Shown: positions 12,321 to 24,287 of the stretch, one piece after another
How positions within the stretch are numbered: position 1 is the stretch's first letter
Layout of the letters: each line of letters begins with the position of its first letter
Origin: Megalobrama amblycephala
Lineage: Eukaryota; Chordata; Actinopteri; Cypriniformes; Xenocyprididae
Assembly: GCF_018812025.1 (NCBI RefSeq)
Contig: NC_063057.1
Span: 17,851,638-17,915,637 of the forward strand
Direction of reading: 5' to 3'
Length of the DNA: 64,000 bases
Position numbers and translations under genes: made by a program
The notes under the pieces: model-generated
Database searches by the model: none
Told to the model about the DNA's origin: nothing
The model's input: only the letters and a program-made list of their open reading frames with translations

Positions 12321-12748
12321 TCCTCACGCAGCGAACGACTCACTTTCCTCACGCAGCGAACGACTCACTTTCCTCAGCTGGCGACTCACTTTCCTCACGC
12401 AGTGAACGACTCACTTTCCTCACGCAGCGAACGACTCCCTTTCCTCACGCAGTGAACGACTCACTTTCCTCACGCAGCGAACGACTCACTTTCCTCACGC
12501 AGTGAACGACTCGCTTTCCTCAGCTGGCGACTCACTTTCCTCACGCAGTGAACGACTCACTTTCCTCAGCTGGCGACTCACTTTCCTCACGCAGCGAACG
12601 ACTCACGCAGTGAACGACTCACTTTCCGCAGCCGGCGACTCACTTTCCGCAGCCGGCGACTCACTTTCCGCAGCCGGTGACTTACTTTCCGCAGCCGGTG
12701 ACTTACTTTCCGCAGCCGGCGACTCCCTTTCCTCACGCAGCAATTGAC
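12321..12748. repeat. Left-arm minisatellite of 25- and 21-bp units
   Basis: Units are type A (25 bp, TCACGCAGYGAACGACTCAC + TTTCC), type B (21 bp, TCAGCTGGCGAC + TCACTTTCC) and, at the inner end, five type C units (21 bp, GCAGCCGGYGAC + TYMCTTTCC). The array mirrors 14339-15178. Confidence 0.8.
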
Positions 12749-12922
12749 TCTCCTCACGTTTCTTTTCAAATACTGTGATGATGCAATAACTACATCGAGT
12801 AAGGTTTATAATTTTTTGTGTTGTAATTGTAATTTATTCTGTAGCAATATTCCAATCAGTGTTCTGTAAACTGTTGTTACGATGTAAACTGTAAATCATC
12901 AGATTTGTAGCTATACGCTCCC

Positions 12923-13255
12923 TTAAAGGGATAGGTCAATCAAAAATAAAAATTCTGTCATCCTTGCCTTACCTTCTAGTTGTTCCGAACCTGTATGAGT
13001 TTCTGTCTTCTGTTGAACTAAAATATATATTTTGAATGTCAGTAAACAGACAGCTGACTGTAGCCAGTGAGTTTCATAGTAGGAAAAAAAAATACTATGG
13101 AAGTCACTGGTTACCGTCAACTGTCTGGTTACTGACATTCTTCAAAATATTATCATTTTTAGCTCAACAGAAGAAAGAAACTCATATAGGTTTGGAACAA
13201 CTAGAGTGTAGGTCAATGATGACAGAATTATCATTTAGGTTTAACTATCCCTTGA
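12923..13255. mobile_element. Angel-like MITE in the left foldback arm
   Basis: It starts TTAAAGGGATAGGTCAATCA, ends AACTATCCCTTGAA and is itself partly palindromic around a run of A. This matches the general pattern of Angel-type elements described in zebrafish. The partner in the right arm is 13823-14158. Confidence 0.6.
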
Positions 13256-13822
13256 AATTGATTGTCATGGCATTTTTTTTTTTTTTTACCTTTATAAAAA
13301 GTTAATTTCCCCTAACCTTGGCTATCAATTTCATGTTAGGCTAATTAGAATAACTCACTGTAGGGCTTTACCATTATTTTTTCCATGGCAGAGGAAATCT
13401 GCATGAGAAGTGGCATTTAGATGCATGTATATAAAATTGAATATGAATGTGCAAAACAAGCATGAAAAACACTGTTTAACAACTTTACAATAAAGATCTA
13501 TAAAGCTTTTGTGGATTTTACAAATTATCTTTAATATACAATATTCTGAAAAAGTGACATTTCCCTTTTTGCAAAGTTCAAATGTTGATAAAATATATAA
13601 CTTTAACTAAAGATACATTAAACTGTGTTACAAAAACAATGCAATTTTGAAATGTCAAAAATCTGCAGAACCAGTTTTTAAGCATGACAACTGCAAATCA
13701 AAAATGTATCTTTAGTATCTTGAGTTATTCTAATTAACATGACATTGATAGCCAAGGTTAGGGGAAATTACCTTTTTAAAAAGGTAAAAAAAAAAAAAAA
13801 AAAAAAATGCCATGACAATCAA

Positions 13823-14158
13823 TTTCAAGGGATAGTTAAACCTAAATGATAATTCTGTCATCATTGACTTACACTCTAGTTGTTCCAAACCTATATGAGT
13901 TTCTTTCTTCTGTTGAGCTAAAAATGATAATATTTTGAAGAATGTCAGTAACCAGACAGTTGACGGTAACCAGTGACTTCCATAGTATTTTTTTTTCCTA
14001 TATGAAACTCACTGGCTACAGTCAGCTGTCTGTTTACTGACATTCAAAATATATTTTTAGTTCAACAGAAGAAAGAAACTCATACAGGTTCGGAACAACT
14101 AGAAGGTAAGGCAAGGATGACAGAATTTTTATTTTTGATGATTGACCTATCCCTTTAA
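13823..14158. mobile_element. Angel-like MITE in the right foldback arm
   Basis: It is the reverse-complement partner of 12923-13255, from TTCAAGGGATAGTTAAACC to GACCTATCCCTTTAA. It diverged mainly by small indels. Confidence 0.6.
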
Positions 14159-14338
14159 GGGAGCGTATACAGATCTGATGATTTACAGTTTACATCTTAA
14201 CAACAGTTTACAGAACACTGATTGGAATATTGCTTCAGAATAAATTACAATTACAACACAAAAATGATAAACTTTACTCGATGTAGTTATTTATTGCATC
14301 ATCACAGTATTTGAAAAGAAACGTGAGGAGAGTCAATT

Positions 14339-15178
14339 GCTGCGTGAGGAAAGTGAGTCGCCGGCTGCGGCAAGTAAGTCACCGGCTGCGGAAAGTGAGT
14401 CGTTCACTGCGTGAGTCGTTCGCTGCGTGAGGAAAGTGAGTCGCCAGCTGAGGAAAGTGAGTCGTTCACTGCGCGAGGAAAGTGAGTCGCCAGCTGAGGA
14501 AAGTGAGTCGTTCGCTGCGTGAGGAAAGTGAGTCGCCAGCTGAGGAAAGTGAGTCGTTCACTGCGCGAGAAAAGTGAGTCGTTCACTGCGCGAGGAAAGT
14601 GAGTCGCCAGCTGAGGAAAGTGAGTCGTTCGCTGCGTGAGGAAAGTGAGTCGCCAGCTGAGGAAAGTGAGTCGCCAGCTGAGGAAAGTGAGTCGTTCACT
14701 GCGCGAGGAAAGTGAGTCGCCAGCTGAGGAAAGTGAGTCGTTCACTGCGTGAGGAAAGTGAGTCGCCAGCTGAGGAAAGTGAGTCGTTCGCTGCGTGAGG
14801 AAAGTGAGTCGCCAGCTGAGGAAAGTGAGTCGTTCACTGCGCGAGGAAAGTGAGTCGTTCACTGCGCGAGGAAAGTGAGTCGCCAGCTGAGGAAAGTGAG
14901 TCGTTCGCTGCGTGAGGAAAGTGAGTCGCCAGCTGAGGAAAGTGAGTCGCCAGCTGAGGAAAGTGAGTCGTTCACTGCGCGAGGAAAGTGAGTCGCCAGC
15001 TGAGGAAAGTGAGTCGTTCACTGCGTGAGGAAAGTGAGTCGCCAGCTGAGGAAAGTGAGTCGTTCGCTGTGTGAGGAAAGTGAGTCGTTCGCTGCGTGAG
15101 GAAAGTGAGTCGGCAGCTGAGGAGAGTCAGTGGTCAGCTGCGTGAGGAAAGTGAGTCGTTCGCTGCGTGAGGAAAGTG
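14339..15178. repeat. Right-arm minisatellite with a 276-bp higher-order repeat
   Basis: These are the same 25- and 21-bp monomers in reverse complement. A block of six 25-bp and six 21-bp monomers (276 bp) repeats in the same order: GTTCACTGCGCGAGGAAAGT at 14581 recurs at 14857 with matching downstream order. Type C units occur only at the inner end (two copies). Long open frames here come from the repeat and are not genes. Confidence 0.8.
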
Positions 15179-15515
15179 TGTATACAGATGCACCGCCGGC
15201 CTATCAGTGGTAAACTCAGTGGCTACTGGGAATTGAATAGTGAATTCCCGCGACAAGTCGGTAGCCATATTTTTGGACCTTCCGGCCCGCCATAATTTTC
15301 GGGATTTTAACGACGCATTCTGGTGCACTCTGACAAGAAAATAATTGGAAAAAACAACATTTGCTTTAAATAAAAACAAAACAAACAAAAAAATGATTGA
15401 CGGCTGGGCATTGACACAAATTTCACCATTGGATTTGATTTTGATTCTGAAGCTTGTGGTTTGATTTCGATTTGATTTCCTTGATTCATTATTGACTAAT
15501 TTGGGGCCCGTCAGG

Positions 15516-15798
15516 GTAAAGTTGGTTTTATATTCGCACATTCGGACATCCGTATTCAATAGCCTTGTTAATCAAACTACATTGGACATTCAGTGGACAT
15601 TCACAAGTAAATATGCCATTAAAACAATACTTGCCTATTTTGATCGAATGTGAAAAATGTTGTAAGTTGACAATCGTTGGTTGTCAATATCATGTCGCTG
15701 CTTAAAATTCGCAAACATTAATTTATTGCACATTTATTGGAAAGTCTGAATTTACCAGAAGTCCGAATGTGCGAATATAAAACCAACTTTACCGAAGT
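15516..15798. mobile_element. 283-bp MITE with 10-bp target duplication
   Basis: Ends GTAAAGTTGGTTTTATATTC and its reverse complement lie inside the direct repeat GCCCGTCAGG (15506-15515 and 15799-15808). The left end is about 6 bp shorter than the right. Confidence 0.7.
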
Positions 15799-15808
15799 GC
15801 CCGTCAGG

Positions 15809-17171
15809 TACAGCAAATTTCCTCAAAGAAAAAAATCTCTCTCAACACTGTAAACTATACAGGGAACCACAGCTGGTAGCCTACATCACTATAATATTAA
15901 AAATTAATTTATTTGTAAGCTACTTACATATAAATTACACAGTTTTTATAATAACGTTATAATAAAAAAAATTATGACAATTATAGGCTATTTCTACTCA
16001 TTTTTATATAGACCTAAAAATTTAAATGGTGGCTGTCATAAAACAGATTTATACATTCAATATTGAAGTACATGTTAAGCACAAATACAATGAATATGCA
16101 ATAGTGCATATATTTAGCAAAATGCTCCTCTCGAAGTTCATTTTTGTAGCTGACTGATGCGTTTTTGGACATTGAAGGGCTTTTCTGAGGTAAATGTGAC
16201 GGTAAATTTGACATTATTACAATATGTTTTAATGACACCTTTCCACAGTTGAAACATGAACATGAAAGATGACATGATACGGATTTTGGTAAGTTCTACT
16301 ATATCTTTCAACATACCTTTGGATGTTCATTCATGTTTATTACATGTGGAAGAGTTGGTCCGTTCACGCCCGCTCTGCATGAACTGAAGGGCTTAGCGCT
16401 ACAAGCCACAGAGAGCCACGAATGATCGCGACAGCTCGCGAGACGTCTATGGTCTCACTCCAGTCTATGGGAAAGTATCCCATTTTCGATACTTGTGAGG
16501 TTTGTTGTGCTTGCAATTTCACCTGGACCTATTTTAGGTGTGCCAGCTGCCACTTTGGGTGGCACCGGCACACCCTGGCACACCCGTGGCTACGCCACTG
16601 AGTGTGACTGAAACAAGTAGTTACCTATGTAGCAGAAGAGTAGGCTTTGGGACACACCTGAACTATCACATCATAACTGCGTTCTCTTGCATAGTTATGT
16701 GCATTTTGTCATTGTAAACTGGCCTGTCAATCATCCTGTAACAGTTAACATCTTCATATACACGTTCCACATTTAATTTAATTTAATTTACACTGCTCAA
16801 ACAAATCTTGGTTCTGTCTGTCATGGGCCTTTCATTCTAAGAAATCTGATCATGTTTCTTTTTCTTTTTCTTTTTTTTCATGTTTAAATGTTTTTATTCA
16901 TGTTTGTATTTCTGAACCAAATCCTCATCCAAAGTGCAATGGTTTGTGGGCAATATTAGCCGTTAGACTGTTCATGTTAAATCCACACATCTACTGGGAA
17001 AAGTAAACCATCTGGGTAGGTTTGGTATATAATTTGGGACACACTTATTGTAATCTCACAAACTATTTAAAAAGGGAAAGATTACAATAATGTATATGTG
17101 CATGTATTCTAATTTTTATTTAATCTAATATCTCATTTTTGTCTTTTTGTGGACTATTATATAGACTGTTT

Positions 17172-17172
<1 letters not shown>
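15809..17172. other. Intergenic, no gene seen
   Basis: AT-rich DNA with a repeat end near 16540-16600 (GGTGTGCCAGC, CCCGTGGCTACGCCACTG). No exon-like coding sequence is recognisable. Confidence 0.4.

Positions 17173-17205
<33 letters not shown>
17173..17205. repeat. (AC)n microsatellite
   Basis: About 16 uninterrupted AC units. Confidence 0.9.
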
Positions 17206-17207
<2 letters not shown>

Positions 17208-17304
17208 TCTTTGACTTGTACAATCAGCTGTACTTTCAGGATTTTATATGCATATTTTCCATATGAAACACTCATACTGGACGTGACTTTCTGATAATAA
17301 GTTC

Positions 17305-17580
17305 TGGTAACACTTTAAAATACGGTTCCATTTATTACCATTAGCTAACAATGAACAATGTATTTTTAAAATCTTCATTAATCTTTGTTAGTGTAATATC
17401 TAATTGTTAATTGTTTGTTCATGTTAGTTCAGAGTGCATTAACAAATGTTGACAAATACAGCTTTGAACTAAAAGTGTATCAGTAAATGTTGAAATCACC
17501 ACTGACTAAGATTAACAGTTTCTGAAGAATAGGGAAGTGTTTATTGTTAGTTCATGTTAACTAATATTAACTTCACTGGT
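17305..17580. mobile_element. GGTAACACTTTA-type MITE fragment
   Basis: It starts GGTAACACTTTAAAATACGG and contains the TTAGTTCATGTTAACTAATA motif typical of a fish MITE that also occurs at 19744-20025 and 53596-55160. Confidence 0.5.
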
Positions 17581-17746
17581 GAAGGTGCAGAGCAGTGATG
17601 TAGTGCAGATCTTGATGGAGTTGTAAGTTGTATTACATCAAGTGGAGACAGTATGAATTCCAGTCTGAAGAGAGTGAGAATCTCTATGTCCTACTGACTC
17701 CAAACAGCTGAACTGAATTTTTTTCTTAGATTAATGAATTCACCAA

Positions 17747-18532
17747 CACTCAAAAAAATGATTCTAGCTACTTGCTCAGTTGATTTAAATAAAATAAGCT
17801 GAACCAACACAAATCTTTAGTTTTTTACTTAATTGGCATTTGCACTCAATTGTATTATGTTAAATGAAATTAAATTTGCAAAATGTTAGGTTAACCTAAA
17901 CCATTTGTGTTGAGACTACACAAATCATTTATGTTGCATTGATTGAAACTGGGCAGTGGATTTCTAGTTCCCAGCATGCTTTGCGCAGGGATAGATCGGG
18001 ACAGTAAATGTTGAAATTAAGTGCTGTTTAATGTGTTTTTTAGGAAAGGGAAATACCTTTTAAAGTTTGATGTTCAGTTATATTTGACATTTAAAAGAGT
18101 TTATGTTATGTCGATTTTTATGAGGTTACCATTATGCTGAAGTGTAGACCTTGTGGTTAGGCTATGGGTGGCTATATGAAATAAATCTATGTTGTTCTCA
18201 ACAAGCTTTAACTGTGCTAAAGCCAGTGATGAGAAGTTCTTTATCTGATCATTACTTGCATGCTACAAATGTTTTGCAGAAAACTTGAGCAGCTCTGCAC
18301 AAGGGCACCAGTCTGAATTGCAATAGCACTGATTGGATCAACAAGAGTGAATTATGTTCAGGAAACATTTACAGAATACGTCAAATGAAACTGGTGTGAT
18401 CTCATTCAATTAGGATGAATTTTACTCATCAGTACAATTAACCTAGCTTAAGTTCAAATAAATCAGTTCAACTGTGTGGAAATAGGTGTCATAATTGAAT
18501 TAAGTTAGACCAACAAGTTATTTTTTTGAGTG
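17747..18532. mobile_element. MITE with CACTCAAAAAAAT ends
   Basis: The left end CACTCAAAAAAATGATT and right end AAGTTATTTTTTTGAGTG are inverted. About 786 bp without a coding frame; no clear target duplication. Confidence 0.55.
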
Positions 18533-18692
18533 AATGCAGTTTTTTCCACCACTGCTTTATTAGGAAAACATCGCAAGAAGATCTCCAGTCCTGTCATGAT
18601 GCCACAGTATATGATTATGTAAAAATATAAAAGCTTTTTAAAGTGCTTCACAGTGTTTATCTGGGAATTTTGCTTATGGCTTAGTTTAGTTG

Positions 18693-19004
18693 TTAAAGGG
18701 ATAGTTCACCCAAAAATAAAAAATTCTATCATCATCTACTCACCCTCAAGTTCCAAATCTGTATACATTTTTTTTGTTGAACGCAAAGGAAGATATTATG
18801 AAGAAAGTTTGTAACCAGACCACTTTGGGGCACCAATAACTTCCATAGTAGGAAAAAAAAAACTACTATGGAAGTCACTGGTGCCCCAAAACTGTTCAGT
18901 TTAACACATTCAACAGAACAAAGAAAATTATACAGATTTTGAACAACTTGAGGTTGAGTAAATGATGACAGAATTTTCATTTTTGGGTGAACTATTCATT
19001 TAAG
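18693..19004. mobile_element. Angel-like MITE
   Basis: TTAAAGGGATAGTTCACCCA at the left and GGGTGAACTATTCATTTAA at the right, with an internal inverted repeat around 18830-18880 (AACTTCCATAGTAGG and CTACTATGGAAGTCACT). Confidence 0.7.
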
Positions 19005-19036
19005 TTGGGATAGAAAGAAATGGCCAGTTCATGTCT

Positions 19037-19039
<3 letters not shown>

Positions 19040-19120
<81 letters not shown>
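19040..19120. repeat. (AT)n microsatellite
   Basis: About 40 uninterrupted AT units, followed by two copies of GTAGGGAAATAGTA-like sequence. Confidence 0.9.
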
Positions 19121-19127
<7 letters not shown>

Positions 19128-19399
19128 GGGAAATAGGTAAATATATGTAGGGAAATAGTATATAAATATACTATTTCCCTTTTCTGTTCAAAGATATGAT
19201 TACACTGTATCAGATGTTTTTGGGTTAAGAAAAAATGAAGCTCTTCTTAGTATATGAATGCTGAGCGTGAAACTGATGGAACTGTCACATTTATTTTTTA
19301 ATCCCGGAAATAAAAGCAAATATGTCTTAAAGTTTAAATCTTGAAGTACAGTATAATCAGTTTACTAAATTATTGATATGTAATGTTGCTCTGTGAAAT

Positions 19400-19557
19400 G
19401 ATGGTGGATAGAGGAAGTTGTTCACTAGCTGTCAGTCAGTATATCATGTTCACACAGCGCAGTTTCACTCAGTCTCAAATCATCGGCAGACGCCAAAATA
19501 CAGAACTTGGAGTCCTTCTGCATTTAGGAAAAAAAATACATTTTCTTCTCATCTCTG
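19400..19557 (+). other. 5' UTR exon of gene C with a probable GC donor
   Basis: It aligns with the 5' UTR exons of B and D (CACACAGC, CACTCAGTCTCAAA). Where B and D end with G|GTAAGTCTT, gene C has G|GCAAGTCTT (intron from 19558), a plausible GC-AG intron. The exon start is approximate. If GC is not used, another donor is needed. Confidence 0.45.
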
Positions 19558-19743
19558 GCAAGTCTTGAACTCTTTTTATTCTTCTTTAGATGTTTCTTCA
19601 GATGTGTTGTTCAGTTTATTGAGCTGCTGTGAGTTCATAAATATCTGTTCAGTATAATTACTAAAATGATCAGTTTTCATTCCTTTCAGGAGCTAAATTT
19701 AATAGATTTCTATGAGATTTTAATAGATTTCTATGAGTTTATT

Positions 19744-20025
19744 TGGCAACATTTTACAATTAGGTTTCATTAGTTAACATTAGTTAATGTGATAACTAAC
19801 ATGAATTAACAATGAGCAATACATTTGTTACTGTATTTATTATTTGTTAATGTTAGTTAATAAAAATATAATTGTTCATTGTTTATGTTAGTTCACAGTG
19901 CATTATAATGTTAACAAATACTTTTGATTTTAAGAACGTATGAGTAAATGTTGAAATGAACATTATGATTAATAAATGCTGAAGTATTATTAATTCTTAG
20001 TTCATGTGAAAACTTACTGTAAAGT
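19744..20025. mobile_element. MITE in the 5' UTR intron of gene C
   Basis: It runs from GGCAACATTTTACAATTAGG to ACTTACTGTAAAGTGTT, with inverted ends and TTAGTTAACATTAGTTAAT inside. It is the same broad family as 53596-55160 and is absent from this position in B and D. Confidence 0.5.
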
Positions 20026-20110
20026 GTTTACTTTTAGTTTATTAACCATTTATTTTTGTCATTTGTGTAGATTTACAAGTGTGTTTCTCCACAGGACTGA
20101 GCGTCTGTTA

Positions 20111-20122
20111 ATGAAGAAATGA
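20111..20122 (+). promoter_or_regulatory. uORF overlapping the start codon of gene C
   Basis: ATGAAGAAATGA encodes three residues and its TGA overlaps the main ATG (ATGA). Genes B and D have a different ATG-stop at the same place. Confidence 0.45.
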
Positions 20123-23100
20123 ACACTGTAGAGAAAACGATTCTTTTCTCTTTTCTGCTACGAGGTGTGGTTTCCTTTCTCTTCTTCACATCTAGTTTTT
20201 ACACAACAAAAGTGTGACGTGAATGAGTGAATTCAAGTCCTAAACTGTTATTCTCTATGTGATACTATGGAGCTTCAGATAGTTTACTTACAGACACTTC
20301 AGAACATGTATACAATGTTGAAAACAGTCTTTTCTCATGACTTGAAAAGAATATTATTACTATTTTAATTAAATTATTTTACTGTTGTTCCTGTTCTGCT
20401 TATGTTTACCTTTTAATAATGACCCTGTAATGCAAATTAATGTTTTGTAATGGGAAAAAAATAATACTTTTGTTTGTAGCATTTTGTATAACAACAGAAA
20501 CGTATTGGTGTGTCTGAATGCTTCAGTGTTTGTTTCTGCTTGTGTCTGAATGATTTTCATCATGTGTGTTGAAGGTGTTTGCTGTAGAGATTTCAGCATC
20601 AGTCTGACGGAGAAGATTGAAGCTCTCAGTGGATCCTGTGTGATCATAAAGTGCACATTTGAGATTGAAGATGAATATAACAAAGGCCTCTCTGAGAGTA
20701 ATGCTACAGGATTGTGGCTAAAAGATAAAAATGATTTGAAAACTCAAGTGTTTAATTCCAGAGATCCCAAACCTAATCACTTTAAAGGGAAAATAACTGG
20801 AAAACTACATGAGAAGAACTGCACCACTATCTTTTATAATGTTAGTTCAAATCATAATAGTCAATATTACTTCAGGATTGAGAGTGGTGCTCTGAAATAC
20901 ACCTACACATTAAAAGCCTCCACTATAAATGTCATTGGTGAGTGATTTGAGAACTTTATTTATAAATGAATGTTAAATTATTATTATTATTATTTATTAA
21001 AGTTTTTGTCATGCCATCATTGTCACTTATTCTTGTATTTGTGTGTCTTTCAGAGTCTCCCCCCAAACGAACAGTGAAGCTGTATGTGGAGCAGAAGGAG
21101 GTTCAGGATCAGGAGGAGGTGTTGGAGGGGAGCTCTGTGAGTCTGCGCTGCTCTGCTGAGACTCTCTGCTCCTCTCCTCCACCAACTCTCACATGGAGCT
21201 CCACTCCCAGAATCCCCCTCAATGAGAGCAGCAGACAACAGGAGCTCATCTCTGATCTGAACTTCACTGCTGCTCACCGTCACCACAGAGTCACTTTCAC
21301 CTGCACTATAACCTACCAGATACTGGACAAGAACAAAACAGCACAGGACAGCATCACATTACATGTTCAGTGTAGGATGTTTTTGTGGCTTCAGTTCTTT
21401 TCTCCTCCATAAGAAGCTAATAATGTAAAATATCATTCTTTCATTTTCAGATGCCCCTAAAATCTCTCCCTCTTCCAGTTGTAACAGAACTGATGTAATT
21501 GTCTGTTTCTGTGAGTTTGATGGGAATCCCTCTCCTGAACTGGAGTGGCATCTGTCTGGACGTCCTGTCACTAACTCTTCAGACACGTTCATCAGTGAAG
21601 AGCGATTGAGCAGCACAGTCTTGAGGAGCTCCATCACTCTACATCAGTCACTCACACACACATCTCTGCAGTGTGTCAGCAACAACACTCATGGCACTGA
21701 AAGAAAGCTGTTTCAACTGCTTCCCCCTGTTTCACGTGAGTTTCAGTTCTGTGATTCATCCCATAGAACACAAATTGAGTATGGGCCTGTCCCAAATGGC
21801 ACACTTAATGTGCACTTGCAGTCCAGAGATCTACACAGCAGACTTCTTCTGAACAGTCAAAGTGGCATTATGTCACAAAAGTGTGGACTCAGAGGAAAAT
21901 CACGAGGGCTTAGGTTTCAGTTTGGGACAGGGTCTATCTCTATCTATCCCACCCATTCTCCATACCGCTTATCCTCTGCAGGGTTTTGGGAAATTGAGTA
22001 TCTGTCAACTGATGATTAGTAAATGAAAAGATTTCAGTCATTAATGCTAATGCTAATCTCTCACTTTTATATCGTTCCTATGTTCCTGCCATCGTTCTTA
22101 TTTTGTTGTTTAAAGATTACGATATCACTCACTTGCTCTTGTTTAATTGAATCAGCGAATCATCAGTGGTTTTCCAAACACTCCTTTATTCTTCTTCAGG
22201 TTCGAATCATTCCTCTGTGATGATTGGAGTTGCTGTTGCAGCTGTGCTGGTCATTATGTTCTGTGTCATTACATGGATCTGTGTACGGTTGGTGAACGAC
22301 ACGTCATATGTCAACATACATGTTATGACCATCAAGTAAAAAGTAGCACGTTTCCTTCAGAATAGCTGAGTTTAGACACCTTAATTGTCACACTTTTTTC
22401 AAGTAAAAAGCTTTTTTAATAATTATTAATTAAGTGTTTTGCCACTAATTATGGGCAATTTCTGCTCCTCTAAAATATCAACATGTATTTTAATTGAGAA
22501 ATTACAAACATGTTCATCATGTAGTAATATATTCAAATCATATTATGTATGAATTGCATTTTTACATAATGTATGTTTGAACAAATTAGTAGATCTAAGC
22601 AAAAAATGAATGTATGAATGTTGTTGCATTATACAACAAAATATCAAACCAAGAGGCATTTATTAAAAAAAAAAATTAAAAAGTTTCACAAACCATAGCA
22701 AAATTAATTAGCATTTAATTTATCAAAAATAGTTATACAATTCAAAATGAACACAAACATATTTTGACACTATACTTATGACACTTGCATATGATGAACG
22801 ACACTATTGTTACTTCACACATCCACTAAAAACCACTTTGACCCAAGTTGGCTTAGCAAAATATAAAAAACAGAATAGAGAAGTTAGTTTTGAGAAAAGC
22901 TCTTGCATCATTTGTTTGCAGACGCCACTTTCTTTGTCATTTTACCTGCAATGTATTTTTAAGTGTGACTAAGGTGTCCTTTTTGGGGGTCACTGCACAA
23001 GTTGATTTAATTATATAAGCCAGTCCTCTCTGACTTGTGGTTTTGTTATCTGTGAAGCTAGTATATAACTGATATTAAACATGAACCTGTGTTTTTCAGA

Positions 23101-23689
23101 AAAAAGAGTATGAAACTTCAGCAGACTAGAAGAGAAGATGCTACAAGAAGCATTTCGACCAGTGATGTGAGTTACAAATGACACACAAAATCACACAAAC
23201 GATTTATTCACTACACAAAAATGTTGTAAAGAAGTTTGTAAAGAAACGTAAATACACTTTTTACCAAACTAACTGCTGAACAATTTACACAGACACAATT
23301 CAACCCTGTCAATCTTTTAGGCCATTCCATGCGAGAATGAAGAGGAGTCTGTTTATGCCAATAATGTCATGATGTCTTCTGCTGGAACTGCTACAGAAAA
23401 TCCAGAATCACTCATTTATTCCTCCATTGATTTCAAAAACGTTACATCAGAGTCACAAGAGTTCGGGAACATCTCTTCACTTCATGCCGAATATGCTGTG
23501 GTCAAACATTGTTCTGGAGGAGTGTCAAAGGCAGAGAGCTCAACGGGAGAGTCTTCAAGAGCGATAGAGGCACCGGTGATTGTGAGTGCAGATGGAGTTA
23601 CTAAACAAACAGAGTCAAAGGCTTCAGAGGAAGAGCTGGTTACTGACTCCTCTCAGCTTTACGCAAGGGTTAATCGTCGCAACCCATAG
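20119..23689 (+). CDS. Siglec/CD22-like receptor gene C, long tyrosine tail
   Basis: Coding exons: 20119-20164 (signal), 20575-20937 (V-set), 21054-21371 (C2), 21451-21735 (third Ig), 22200-22287 (transmembrane), 23100-23166 and 23321-23689, giving 511 residues with consistent phases. The V domain keeps GSCVIIKC, the F-strand motif SQYYFRIE with Arg116 (siglec sialic-acid arginine position) and the Cys of NCTTIF. The C2 domain has the extra siglec Cys in SAETLCSS. The tail matches gene A: SVYANN (YxN), strict ITIM LIYSSI, ITIM-like HAEYAVV and SQLYARV. The start at 20119 is chosen because the upstream ATG (20111) stops after three codons. The donor after the transmembrane exon is the weaker GTTGGT. 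Likely an inhibitory receptor on leukocytes (family inference). Confidence 0.87.
21783..21932. mobile_element. Internally deleted MITE in gene C
   Basis: Same insertion as at 566-840 and 8460-8760 but shortened to about 150 bp. The ends GGGCCTGTCCC and TTTGGGACAGGG remain. Confidence 0.55.
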
Positions 23690-24287
23690 GGAACTTCAGC
23701 AGGGGTGTTTTTTGAATAGTAAAACGATTGTATTTGCTTTTGGATAGTACAAAGATGGTATTCCAGTGTTATATACAAGTAGTAATCAATCAGTATCAAG
23801 ACATAACCATGGTACTGGTGCCACCAAGCACCAAAAGAGCTTTTTTTCTTGTCTCATTTGTTGTTTTATACATCATAATGGACTCTTTTTTTTCTTGGCA
23901 GAATTTTTAATACATGTAAGATTAGGTTTTTAATAATTAATAATTTCAACTCCAATTAGTATTCATGCCTCACATTATTTATTTACCTGGCTGACTTTAT
24001 CCTTTACATATTGCTGTGTATTCTCTTTCTGTTTCTACAGTCAAACATTGTAAATATTCAGAGAGAAGTTTGATTAAAATCAGTTTTAAAAAAATTCCAG
24101 TGGTTGTCACTTTATTTTTTTAACACAGTCAATGTAGAGTATATTACATTTCATGTCACTGCAAAAAACCAAAAGCACAAGTTGGTCCAATGGAGGCTGC
24201 TTGACCAATTCAATTTTTCCTATTCTTTTTTTTTTTTTTTTTTTAGTGATTACATATTGGTATTGCAAAATTGTGGTAATCAGACGT
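23690..24287. other. 3' flank of gene C, duplicate of 2616-3237
   Basis: No gene is visible. It is almost identical to gene A's flank, including the T tract, which is shorter here (about 24228-24244). Confidence 0.6.

Larger units (their letters stand above)
12201..15293. mobile_element. 3.1-kb foldback-type inverted repeat
   Basis: The left end ATGGCGGGCCGGAAGGTCC is the exact reverse complement of the right end at 15275-15293. The arms (about 12201-13355 and 13722-15293) match throughout: a unique 120-bp end, a minisatellite, about 170 bp of unique DNA, an Angel-like element and an A/T tract. The spacer is about 370 bp. Arm lengths differ mainly because the minisatellite is about twice as long on the right. 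There is no transposase and no clear target duplication. It resembles fish foldback elements; the family is not identified. Confidence 0.7.

Noticed and set aside
14404..15021. 205-residue minus-strand open frame
   Set aside because: It is the minisatellite read in frame; the protein is a monotonous repeat with no gene context.
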